Assembly: GCA_016707705.1 (NCBI GenBank)
Contig: JADJHD010000011.1
Span: 62,001-126,000, forward strand
Direction of reading: 5' to 3'
Origin: Bacteroidales bacterium
GTDB taxonomy: Bacteria > Bacteroidota > Bacteroidia > Bacteroidales > UBA4417
Length of the DNA stretch: 64,000 bases
Of the stretch, positions 26,920 to 35,441 are shown in pieces. Within the stretch, counting starts at the first letter, position 1. Each line of letters starts with the position of its first letter. The notes beneath the pieces were generated by a model that was not told the DNA's origin, ran no database searches, and saw only the letters and a list, made by a program, of their open reading frames with translations. The position numbers and the translations under genes were made by a program.

Positions 26920-27852
26920 ATGGGATCTTTTTCGGTTATAACATGGATACTGTTGGCACTTGTAATAGGGCTGAGTGCATATTTGATGTCTCTAAACAAA
27001 TTACGAAAGAAGCTACAGATAGAGGTTGATCGGCTTTCTCCTGAGAACGATAGCTTGGTTGATGAACTTGAAAGGCTGAAAACGGAATTACATGCTACCC
27101 GTGAGAAAGCGGGAGAATCGGACCGTCTGAAATCAGCTTTTCTGTGTAATATGTCGCATGAAATAAGGACCCCACTCCATGCAATTATGGGTTTCTGCGG
27201 ACTGATTGCAAATAGTGCCATTTCAGAAGGTGAAAAGGTGAAGTATGCTAATGTGATCAACAGGAATGTTGATTCGATGCTGGAGCTTGTTAATGATATT
27301 TTTGACATTGCCCAGGCTGAAGCAGGGATTACCGATGTTGAAGATGAGCCGGTTAAGGTGAACGACTTAATGGGCTCAGTAAGTACCTGGCTGAATATAG
27401 AGAAAGCCAATGCTGGCAAGGAGTTCCTGCAGATCAGAATTATTAAGGGCAATAAGGATAATGAATTTGCATTCTATTCAGATGCTTACAAGTTACGCAG
27501 AACTCTCAATAACCTTGCTGGTAATGCATTGAAATACAGCACTGAGGGGTATATTGACATAGGTTACCGTTTCGGAAGCAACAATATGATTGAGTTTTTT
27601 GTAAAAGATGAAGGTATCGGCTTCTCAAAGGATAAACTGGATGTTATGTTCCAGCATTTCCGTCAGCTTGATGAAAGCCAGACCCGCCAATACGGAGGAC
27701 TCGGACTTGGGTTAAGTGTTGCCCAAAAATTTGTTGAGCTGTTAGGTGGGAGTATGTGGGCTGAAAGTGAACCAGGTAAAGGCTCAACTTTCTATTTCGC
27801 AGTTCCTTACCGTAAATCTCCTCTCAAACCTGTCCTGGAAGAAGCTGTTTAA
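26920..27852 (+). CDS. Membrane-anchored sensor histidine kinase, short form
   Basis: A 310-residue kinase with one N-terminal membrane helix (VITWILLALVIGLSAYLM), a short coiled coil, HisKA with phospho-acceptor His80 in MSHEIRTPLH, and an ATPase domain (NNLAGNALKYS, VKDEGIGFS, GLGLGLSVAQKFVELLGG, GKGSTFYFAVPY). No periplasmic sensor domain is present, so input must come through the membrane segment, coiled coil or a partner. No response regulator is adjacent. The following gene starts 31 bases downstream. Confidence 0.88.
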   Translation: MGSFSVITWILLALVIGLSAYLMSLNKLRKKLQIEVDRLSPENDSLVDELERLKTELHATREKAGESDRLKSAFLCNMSHEIRTPLHAIMGFCGLIANSAISEGEKVKYANVINRNVDSMLELVNDIFDIAQAEAGITDVEDEPVKVNDLMGSVSTWLNIEKANAGKEFLQIRIIKGNKDNEFAFYSDAYKLRRTLNNLAGNALKYSTEGYIDIGYRFGSNNMIEFFVKDEGIGFSKDKLDVMFQHFRQLDESQTRQYGGLGLGLSVAQKFVELLGGSMWAESEPGKGSTFYFAVPYRKSPLKPVLEEAV

Positions 27853-27883
27853 CTCAGATCTTCCCTATTCTCAATCTTTACTT

Positions 27884-29041
27884 ATGTTCAGCAGTCGCAT
27901 GCTTCGAATTTGTTTCTCTGCATTTCTCATTTTGATAGCGTCAAGACTGGATGCTCAGGTACCTCAGAGCAGTTTCGACTCGCTTGCCAGCTATACCCGG
28001 CTTGAAATAGAGAGGTCATTGGTATATTCTCCAAAGGAAGGGGATATGTTTTCACATCATCCTTATATGACCTTTTTCAATGGGAAGTATATTGCAATGT
28101 GGTCAAACGGAATGAAGGACGAGGATGATCCGGGACAGAAAGTGGTGCTCTCATATTCCAGTGATTTCAAGAACTGGAGTAAGCCTCAGCCATTAGCCTT
28201 ACCAGGCAACGATCCGGATCAGATTCCTGAAATACTAACCGCGGCAGGCTTTTACGAATATCAGGGAACCTTGGTTGCCTACTATGGGTCCTATTCAAAA
28301 TTGCGCACCCATACCAGGTTACTTGCCAAAACCACATTAGATGGAATCAACTGGAGTGATGAAAAAGATCTTCATATACCTGTCATTGCAAATCTTCCTC
28401 CAAGAAAATTGGATAATGGCAGGCTTATAATTTGCGGAAACTTCTCATTTCCTTATTCTGATAACCCAAATGGAATCGAGGGCTGGAAAATGTCCGGATT
28501 TTATCCTGCAGAAATGGAAATGGTGAGTGATAATCCATGGAGTTTCTGGAAGATATCAAAGGGCATGGGCTTAACAGCAAGTTTATGCGAAGGTTCTTTC
28601 TTTCAGACCGATGATCAGGTACTTCATATGTTGCTTCGTTCGGCAGGAGAAAGTTTCAAAGGCTATCTCTGGGCTTCAGAGAGCAAGGATAATGGGAGAA
28701 CATGGTCTCGCCCCGTTGAATCAGCCTTTCCTGACAATGATCATAAATTCCAGTTTGGCAGACTTCCTGACGGACGTTTTTACTACCTGGGTTGTCCCGT
28801 ATCATTTCCCAGAGGAAGACGCTGTCCGCTGGTGTTTTCCCTGTCGACGGATGGAAAGGTTTTCACACAGCATTTCATTGTTGCGAATGAGCCTTACGAA
28901 AGAAAATCAGATGGCAGATACAAGGAAGGCCAATATGGCTATCCAACCGCATTTATAAAAGGAGACAGGATTTGCCTGATTGTCTCGCGACAAAAGGAAG
29001 GGGTGGAAGCGATCAACTTCGCAATTCCACCCGCTCAATGA
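27884..29041 (+). CDS. Secreted sialidase-like (BNR/six-bladed propeller) protein
   Basis: A protein of 385 residues from the ATG at 27884; another ATG is at 27899. The frame is open from 27746 but overlaps the kinase there. The signal peptide ends near IASRLDAQ. Repeated stretches such as VVLSYSSDFKNWSKPQPL, LAKTTLDGINWSDE and ASESKDNGRTWSRPVE resemble the Asp-box of sialidase-type propellers. The PYMTFFNGKYIAMWSNG start fits exo-alpha-sialidase-like proteins. A glycosidase role is plausible but the catalytic residues are not assigned. No sorting domain is seen. Confidence 0.65.
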   Translation: MFSSRMLRICFSAFLILIASRLDAQVPQSSFDSLASYTRLEIERSLVYSPKEGDMFSHHPYMTFFNGKYIAMWSNGMKDEDDPGQKVVLSYSSDFKNWSKPQPLALPGNDPDQIPEILTAAGFYEYQGTLVAYYGSYSKLRTHTRLLAKTTLDGINWSDEKDLHIPVIANLPPRKLDNGRLIICGNFSFPYSDNPNGIEGWKMSGFYPAEMEMVSDNPWSFWKISKGMGLTASLCEGSFFQTDDQVLHMLLRSAGESFKGYLWASESKDNGRTWSRPVESAFPDNDHKFQFGRLPDGRFYYLGCPVSFPRGRRCPLVFSLSTDGKVFTQHFIVANEPYERKSDGRYKEGQYGYPTAFIKGDRICLIVSRQKEGVEAINFAIPPAQ

Positions 29042-29046
29042 TTTTC

Positions 29047-31578
29047 CTATTGAATGACAATACTCTGGCGACTTATTTGCTGGTTGCCCGAATTGATTAT
29101 CAAGTGGTAGATACCTGCCGGAATGTTGCTCACATCAAGAAGAATGCTCTTGCTTCCTTCCATCCTGAACTCAGGACAAAATTCGATTCCCATTGAATTG
29201 AGAAGTTTTACCGTGGGGTCAGATTCTATAGCCCTGGTGAGTTCTATACTTACAGAGGAATTTGCCGGATTAGGAAAAATGCGGTAAATAGCCTGATTTC
29301 TTTCCTCGAATCCCGGACATATTTCTATAGCAACATTCACCGTTTCAGAGGTCTGGACGCAGCCATCACCGGAGGTCTCTGTTACCGAGATCGTGCCTGT
29401 TCCAACAGTTCCCCAATCAACATTAATGATGTAGGTCCCTTGTCCTGAAAAGTTCAGGCAACCTGTAACGGTCCAGTCATAGGTTGAACCGGCATGTTCT
29501 TCAGTTAGGTAATTGCTGATGTCATATTGGCAAACAATTAATTGACCTTCGATTGCAGGCATGTATGATTGTCCGACTTCAACAGATAATGCATTGGATG
29601 CAGGGCCATTCCCGCATTCATTGGAACCGCTTACTGTAATTGCAGCTGTACCTGAGAAATCTGATGCCCAATGAATGCTTGCTGTCAGTCCGGAAGCAGT
29701 GATTGTCCCTGCTGTGGTTGGGTTCAGAGTCCAACTCAGGGTATAGGCATTCAATGGAAGACTTGCAGTGTAGACAGATGTTTCATTGTTGCAAGCTGTT
29801 GCTGGTCCGGTTGGAGCATTTGCCTGTGATGGCAGTGCAAGTTCGAGGTTGGATGCAGATCCGGGCATTGTAGCGGTGCAGCTACCGGAGGTTCCAACTA
29901 CCGTGTAGGTTCCGGTAGGCTGTGGTCCGAAATCAAGAGAATTTCCAGTGCCAATTATGATTATGCCTGTTGGCACACCATCCTTGAATAACTCATAGGA
30001 GACTCCTGCGTCGGAATCTGCCAGTACAATATTGTAACCAGGTTCCCCTTCGCAATATCCCCCTCCTGAAAACAGGTAATAGGGATTAGGCTGGAAATTA
30101 AGGTTTCCTGACAAGGCAGGAGATACAGGACCTGTTCCGCAGGCACTGTTTCCGGCAACGGAGATAGTAATTGCTCCTGCGTAAACATTGGCAGTATTAA
30201 GAGTCACGGTGGTTCCATTCCCTGAAAAAGCACCGGCATTTGCAGGAGAGATTGTCCAAAGGTAGGTGCTCGCATTGGCAACAGCCGTTGTTGAATAGGG
30301 ATACTGGAGGAGTCCGCAAAGTTCTGTTGCACCTGTTGGCAGGGCAGGGGCGACAGTAACCGGTGCATCCACATGAATCAGGTCAGTTTGGGTAGAGGTA
30401 CTTGAAGAAGGACCCAGAGTTGCAACGAGTGTGACATCATATACTCCCGGTGTAGAGTAGGTTACTACGGGATTTTGCAAGGTTGAGGTTGAAGGGGTGC
30501 CACCTTCAAAAGTCCAGGACCATGAAGTAGGTGAACCTGTAGTAAGATCTGTGAACTGCACTGTTGAGTTCTGGCAGATAAGCGTGTTTGATGCTGAGAA
30601 TGCTGCAGTTACTCCGGGAGCCTTACGATAAAACCATCCCTGGGATCCGCAGATATAACCGATTCCATCGCTGGTAAAAAGAACCTCGTAAAGAGCAGGA
30701 TCATAGGTGCTTGCCGGGAAATCATCAGTCCAGCTTGCACCTCCGTCAGTTGATTTATAGATGAACTCAGGAGTGCCGACTGAATAGACTTCATTCTGAG
30801 TCTTCCATGCAAAGTCATGCCATAAGGGCTGTCCAAAGGCAGTAATCTGCTGTTGCCAGGTAGCTCCACCATCGTATGTTTTAAGAATTCTTCCGTCTTC
30901 ACCTGCAGCAATTCCGATACTTTCGTTGTAGAAGTCAATTCCCAGGAGTAATCCTCCTCCTGAATAGACTGTCGACCAGGTTTGTCCATCATTTACCGAA
31001 CGTTGTATATCGCCTCCGTTTGTAACAAGATAGTAGGTGCTGCCTGAAACATAGCATGCGCCATAGGGAATCCCGCTTACGCCTGTAGAGGTATTCCAGG
31101 TAGTTCCTCCATTGCTGGTAATATACACACCAGCCCCTGAATTTGTTTGGGCAAATACAACACCATTTTGTGCATCCTTGAAAACAACATCTGTATAGTA
31201 ATAGATGTCTGTACCCGGATTTTGAGGCGTCCAGGTAACTCCACCGTTTGTAGTTTTGGCAAAATAACCACTCCATCCACCAACGTATCCAGTATTCAGG
31301 TCAGGGAAGCTTATTCCTTCAATTCCCTGATCCACACCCATCCACAACTGAGTCCATGTGGTACCTCCGTCAGTAGTTTTGATTACTGTTCCATCGCCCA
31401 TATAAGTCAGGGATTCACCACCAGCATAACCTATCATGCTTTGGTTGCCGGGGAACTCTATTCCCATGAGGATATAATTGTATCCGGTATTGATTTTTTC
31501 CCAGGGCTGGGCACTTATCCGGAATCCGCTAATGATTAGAAGTCCTGTTAGAACAAGTCCGGTAAACGTATTTTTCAT
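29047..31578 (-). CDS. T9SS cargo with YCF48/BNR-like propeller and PKD domain
   Basis: An 843-residue secreted protein. After the signal peptide (TGLVLTGLLIISGFRISAQ) come about seven propeller repeats with the Asp-box TTDGGTTWT/TTNGGVTWT/TSNGGTTW (residues 20-325), resembling the YCF48 family. Next is a PKD domain (PTSWSWTFEGGTPSTSTLQNPVVTYSTPGVYDVTL region, about 335-400), then three PKD/Ig-like repeats (about 410-740). It ends in a T9SS type A sorting domain (RIFPNPANSSVSIEL...PAGIYHLII). It is probably a surface adhesin or binding protein. It lies 16 bases downstream of the delta-60 gene and is likely co-transcribed. Confidence 0.82.
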   Translation of the reverse strand: MKNTFTGLVLTGLLIISGFRISAQPWEKINTGYNYILMGIEFPGNQSMIGYAGGESLTYMGDGTVIKTTDGGTTWTQLWMGVDQGIEGISFPDLNTGYVGGWSGYFAKTTNGGVTWTPQNPGTDIYYYTDVVFKDAQNGVVFAQTNSGAGVYITSNGGTTWNTSTGVSGIPYGACYVSGSTYYLVTNGGDIQRSVNDGQTWSTVYSGGGLLLGIDFYNESIGIAAGEDGRILKTYDGGATWQQQITAFGQPLWHDFAWKTQNEVYSVGTPEFIYKSTDGGASWTDDFPASTYDPALYEVLFTSDGIGYICGSQGWFYRKAPGVTAAFSASNTLICQNSTVQFTDLTTGSPTSWSWTFEGGTPSTSTLQNPVVTYSTPGVYDVTLVATLGPSSSTSTQTDLIHVDAPVTVAPALPTGATELCGLLQYPYSTTAVANASTYLWTISPANAGAFSGNGTTVTLNTANVYAGAITISVAGNSACGTGPVSPALSGNLNFQPNPYYLFSGGGYCEGEPGYNIVLADSDAGVSYELFKDGVPTGIIIIGTGNSLDFGPQPTGTYTVVGTSGSCTATMPGSASNLELALPSQANAPTGPATACNNETSVYTASLPLNAYTLSWTLNPTTAGTITASGLTASIHWASDFSGTAAITVSGSNECGNGPASNALSVEVGQSYMPAIEGQLIVCQYDISNYLTEEHAGSTYDWTVTGCLNFSGQGTYIINVDWGTVGTGTISVTETSGDGCVQTSETVNVAIEICPGFEERNQAIYRIFPNPANSSVSIELTRAIESDPTVKLLNSMGIEFCPEFRMEGSKSILLDVSNIPAGIYHLIINSGNQQISRQSIVIQ

Positions 31579-31594
31579 GATAGCTTATTTGATT

Positions 31595-33178
31595 CTAAAG
31601 TACAATAATTTTCCTGATGAGGTTTAGTCCTGCATCATTCTTAAGCTGAATGCAGTAAATTCCGATTGGGAGGTATTCGGGAAGTGTGGCATACAAATTT
31701 GTGGTACCTGATGTTCGTTCGCTATCGTATTTCAGGCTGAATGTGGTTGAGGCAGGAGTAGTCAGGTAAAGCTTCAGATTTTGGTCAGAAATGGATTCAA
31801 ATGAAAGTTTAATTTGCTGACCCGGATGAGCCGGATTGGGAGAAATGACTAAATCATTTCTTGTTCCGGTTTCCGGTACAGTGACATTGTAGGCAAGGTC
31901 ATTTGTGTAGCGAACAACAGCAAAGTCGAGGCGGTTTTCAGCATTTCTGGTTTTGCCTGCCACTATTATTTTATCTGAGAAAAGAGCAACACCAAGAGCT
32001 TCATCTGCATTCTCAAAGAAATCGGTCGTGGTTGAGCCATTGGTTCCGAAAGTTTCGTCGGAAGTTCCATCGCTGTTGTATCTCCAGAGAGCCCAGTCGT
32101 TGTTTCCCGGGGCAAGTTCTCCTGAGCATCCGGAAATAATGATTTTACCATCTGTCTGAAGGAACAGATCATCGCCAAATGCATAAGGGTTTGTGCCCCA
32201 GATAACCTTGCCTGCATCTCCAAAGCTCGGAACAGGCTGTCCCGATGCATCAAATTTCATAAGAAGCATATGAAAGTAATAGTCTGAGGGGGTTACTGAG
32301 AAACCTGTCAGGATTGCATCATCGTTTGGTGTCAATGCAAGATCAAAGAACTCATCATCCACATTATTGAGGGTCATATTAACAAGGCCTTGTGATCCGT
32401 AAGTAGTATCGATACTGCCATCTATATTGAAACGGGTGATCAGTAATGAAAACCAGTTGAAACCATTTGAGATGTGTCCGGCAGCCAGTATCTTGCCATC
32501 CGTCTGAATGCCTAAAGCGGAGAATTCATTATCTGTTTCAGTAACAGGAATACTTGCCATTCCATCGGTTCCAAAGGAATTGTCAAGGTCTCCGGATTCA
32601 GTAAGTCGCAATACTACAGGTACATTTTTATATTCCTGATTTTGGGCATATCCTGCGATGAGAATTTTACCATCCTCCTGAAGGGTCAACGCAGAGAGAA
32701 TATTTTCTCCGGGACCGGTATTGAGGTAAGTTGTGCCCAGATTTCCAAAGGAAGTGTCAAATGTTCCATCTTCGTTCAGTTGGATAACCAGCATACCCCA
32801 CTGAGCATAATTTGTGGAATGGCCCCCAATGAGGATTTTCCCATTGTCCCTGATCACACATTTATAGGCCATGGTTTCAACATCCATAGCATAAGTTACA
32901 TGACCTTCAACCCCAAAATCGGGATCAAAGTTTCCATTTTCCAATATTCTGGACACCACAATTGATGAGGCGTAGCTTGCATTCATGGAACTGCCAACAG
33001 CAACGATTTTCCCATCTGTCTGAACCTTAACATCCTGATATAGGTCAAACATATCCTTGTCATAAACCAGTTTACCTGTATTGTTAAAGGTTGGATCGGG
33101 GAATCCGGCAGTGTTTTGACCTGATACAGTCAGGCAAATCAACAGGATTGTGATTATTGACAGAAGCAGAGTTTTCAT
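31595..33178 (-). CDS. T9SS cargo with delta-60 repeats
   Basis: A 527-residue secreted protein. A signal peptide (MKTLLLSIITILLICLTVSGQ) is followed by about seven delta-60 repeats of roughly 52 residues, recognisable by QTDGKIVAVG, QEDGKILIAGYA, QTDGKILAAGHIS and similar, each followed by LTESGDLDNSFG-like text (residues 28-430). These form a beta-propeller. The C-terminal 75 residues are a T9SS type A sorting domain (SPNPAHPGQQIKLSF...PIGIYCIQL). The ligand is unknown. It appears to be the first gene of a two-gene transcript with 29047-31578. Confidence 0.82.
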   Translation of the reverse strand: MKTLLLSIITILLICLTVSGQNTAGFPDPTFNNTGKLVYDKDMFDLYQDVKVQTDGKIVAVGSSMNASYASSIVVSRILENGNFDPDFGVEGHVTYAMDVETMAYKCVIRDNGKILIGGHSTNYAQWGMLVIQLNEDGTFDTSFGNLGTTYLNTGPGENILSALTLQEDGKILIAGYAQNQEYKNVPVVLRLTESGDLDNSFGTDGMASIPVTETDNEFSALGIQTDGKILAAGHISNGFNWFSLLITRFNIDGSIDTTYGSQGLVNMTLNNVDDEFFDLALTPNDDAILTGFSVTPSDYYFHMLLMKFDASGQPVPSFGDAGKVIWGTNPYAFGDDLFLQTDGKIIISGCSGELAPGNNDWALWRYNSDGTSDETFGTNGSTTTDFFENADEALGVALFSDKIIVAGKTRNAENRLDFAVVRYTNDLAYNVTVPETGTRNDLVISPNPAHPGQQIKLSFESISDQNLKLYLTTPASTTFSLKYDSERTSGTTNLYATLPEYLPIGIYCIQLKNDAGLNLIRKIIVL

Positions 33179-33486
33179 GGGAGATCAGTTTAAGATTAGA
33201 TTATGCAAAATGTGAAGGATATTATAGGTTTTTAAAATGAGGCATTGAAAATCTGCTATTCAGGCAAGTCTTCGATTTGATGAATAAACTGGATGCAACC
33301 TCAAAATTTAACCTGAGATTCAGTAATACTGAAACTACCTGCAAATATTTGCATTATTAAAAAAGAAATCCAATAACTATGCCCATACAATACCTTGCAA
33401 TCAGGTAGGAATTACCCATACATTACCTTTATTCAGGCATGAAGACATATGCTAAATGCAATAATATCAATGAGATGTGAATCTAC
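33179..33486. other. Intergenic region between the delta-60 gene and the LuxR-type regulator
   Basis: No gene is supported. It holds a 33-base direct repeat (33382-33437). It should also contain the promoter of the delta-60 operon, but no consensus box is clear. Confidence 0.5.
33382..33437. repeat. 33-bp direct repeat, candidate operator
   Basis: CCCATACAATACCTT at 33382-33396 and CCCATACATTACCTT at 33415-33429 are each followed by a T-CAGG element. The period is 33 bases. Three helical turns between identical sites would suit a DNA-binding dimer upstream of the delta-60 operon. Confidence 0.55.
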
Positions 33487-35217
33487 TTAGATTTGGGATA
33501 GAAATGTTATCAGGTTAACTTCTGAATTGGTAATCCCGAGTTTCTGACGCAGTCGATGACGGGCGATTTCTATAGTGCTGATACTCTGTCCTGTGAGCTC
33601 AGAAATTTCCTTGGTAGTCATATTAAGCCTGAGAAAGGCACATAGTTTTTGTTCATTCGGTGAAAGGTTTGGAAACCTGGTAAGCAGGGAATTGTAAAAG
33701 TCGCTATGAACCTCTTTAAATCTTAATGTAAATTCCTTCCAAAGTTCGTCTTCCTGTCCTTTCTGCAGCTCGCGGCTTATCTTTTTAATTGCAGTCTTTG
33801 TATCTGTTGAAGTTGATTCTTTAGCAATTGCAATCAGCTTTTTGGAAATGTCAGAGAAAATCTCATTTTTCTTCATGAGCGACATAACATTCAGCGTTAG
33901 TTCTTTCTTTTTAAAATCAAGTTCTTTCTCAAGAGCGTCCTTTTCCAGAAGAGATTTCTTTGCTTTAAGCCGGATGTGATTCAATATCATAATTACTATG
34001 ATGATTCCAAATATCAGACAGAGAATTATAATCGTTACCATGACCATTCTTCTTTGCTGCCTGATCTTTTCCTTTTGTTCATTCTTCTCAAACTGATACT
34101 GAAGCTCAAGTTTTGTGAGGGTTTTCTGCCTTTCACCCTGTGAGAGACTGTCCTTCCACTGGTTTTCAAGCTGGTAATACCTGAATGCAGCAGCGGTATC
34201 CTGTGAAAGCAGGAAGGCTTCCTTCAGGATATGTGCAGCCTCCATGGTGACCTCGTGGAAACCATTCTTCCTGGATAAGTCAAGCGCATTTCTTGCATCT
34301 GCGATGCCGAGTGCTGTCTTGCCCAGTTTCAGGTAGATATCAGCTGAACTGGTAAGACACTTGGCAATTCTGAGTTGATTACCTATCTTTTCAAAAATTG
34401 ATTTCGCTTGCAGAATGTAGTCCAGTGCAGTTCCGTAATTCCCTTTCTTTGAATATACTTCTGAAATATTGAGATAATTGCTGCCTTCCAATTTCAGGTT
34501 TCCAGTTTCACGATTCAGTTTCAGAGCTGCCTGATAATTCTGGAGGGCATTGTCGTATTCTCCCTTTGCAGCATGCACTTTGGCCACATTATTCAGGTTG
34601 CTGGCAATCCCTTCCTTGCTGTTTATTTCCCTGGCAAGCTTAACTGAATTCGAGTAATAATCCAGTGCCTTATTGAAGTCAGACTGATCCAGGTATAGGG
34701 TGCCGATCCTGCAGTAGGTCTGGCCCATTCCATTTTTATCCTTAAGCCCCTCATAAATTTTAAGGCTTTCGAAAAAATACTCTGAACTCTTTTTCTTATC
34801 TCCAATTTCATAATAAATAATGCCTATTGCATCATTTGAAATTGCAAGTTCCTTCTTTAGTCCTAGTTTCTCAGCCAATTGGCGGGATTCGATTGCGGAC
34901 TGCATGGCCTGATTTAAATCGGAAGTTATGTAATAGTGCAGGCTTAGGCAGATTAGGCTATTTAGTTTGCCAGCCTCATAGCCTGAAGAACTGGATAATT
35001 GAAAAGCCTGATTTGCAAACTTCAGAGCCTGCTGAGGATCGCTGTTCGTCAGGAGGTACGCTTTTTTTACCAGAGCATCAACCTTATCCTTCTCATCATC
35101 ATTTTTTAAAATCTCATTCTGAAAGCTATCCGTAGACGTCTGACATCTTGCATCCGGCAGGTAGAGTCCCGAAAGAATTAACATCAATAGAAGCAAAGGT
35201 AGATTTGATGATTTCAT
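33487..35217 (-). CDS. Membrane-spanning TPR / LuxR-type HTH regulator (paralogue A)
   Basis: A protein of 576 residues from the ATG at 35217, which begins a signal peptide (LPLLLLMLILSGLYLPDARC); an upstream in-frame ATG at 35238 is less likely. Six or seven TPR repeats (about 30-340) should be periplasmic. A membrane helix (MVMVTIIILCLIFGIIIVIMI, about 392-412) leads to a long coiled coil (KKSLLEKDALEKELDFKKKEL). A LuxR/GerE-like helix-turn-helix (LSPNEQKLCAFLRL... MTTKEISELTGQSISTIEI) ends the chain. The topology implies a one-component transmembrane regulator. The gene at 56021 is a close paralogue with the same C-terminus (NSEVNL-TFL-QI). Confidence 0.85.
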   Translation of the reverse strand: MKSSNLPLLLLMLILSGLYLPDARCQTSTDSFQNEILKNDDEKDKVDALVKKAYLLTNSDPQQALKFANQAFQLSSSSGYEAGKLNSLICLSLHYYITSDLNQAMQSAIESRQLAEKLGLKKELAISNDAIGIIYYEIGDKKKSSEYFFESLKIYEGLKDKNGMGQTYCRIGTLYLDQSDFNKALDYYSNSVKLAREINSKEGIASNLNNVAKVHAAKGEYDNALQNYQAALKLNRETGNLKLEGSNYLNISEVYSKKGNYGTALDYILQAKSIFEKIGNQLRIAKCLTSSADIYLKLGKTALGIADARNALDLSRKNGFHEVTMEAAHILKEAFLLSQDTAAAFRYYQLENQWKDSLSQGERQKTLTKLELQYQFEKNEQKEKIRQQRRMVMVTIIILCLIFGIIIVIMILNHIRLKAKKSLLEKDALEKELDFKKKELTLNVMSLMKKNEIFSDISKKLIAIAKESTSTDTKTAIKKISRELQKGQEDELWKEFTLRFKEVHSDFYNSLLTRFPNLSPNEQKLCAFLRLNMTTKEISELTGQSISTIEIARHRLRQKLGITNSEVNLITFLSQI

Positions 35218-35396
35218 ATGCTGAAGATAATCAGGCAAATATGGAGATTGTCAAGAGGTTAAAAAATGAAAACAAATTGTTGAGTGCATCCAAAATTATA
35301 TTTAATCCGTCATTTACAATACTACTCATCCAAAGAAATATCAAAGGTATAGCAATGAGTATTGATTTCAGTAATAGTGGTTACACTCTACTTTTA

Positions 35397-35405
35397 TAAT
35401 TTTGC
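35397..35405 (+). promoter_or_regulatory. -7 box of the regulator at 35442
   Basis: TAATTTTGC is an exact TAnnTTTGC match 36 bases before the ATG. The -33 element is not obvious. Confidence 0.5.
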
Positions 35406-35441
35406 GCTTCTTCCAAAGGTATCCAAACCAAACCAATTATC

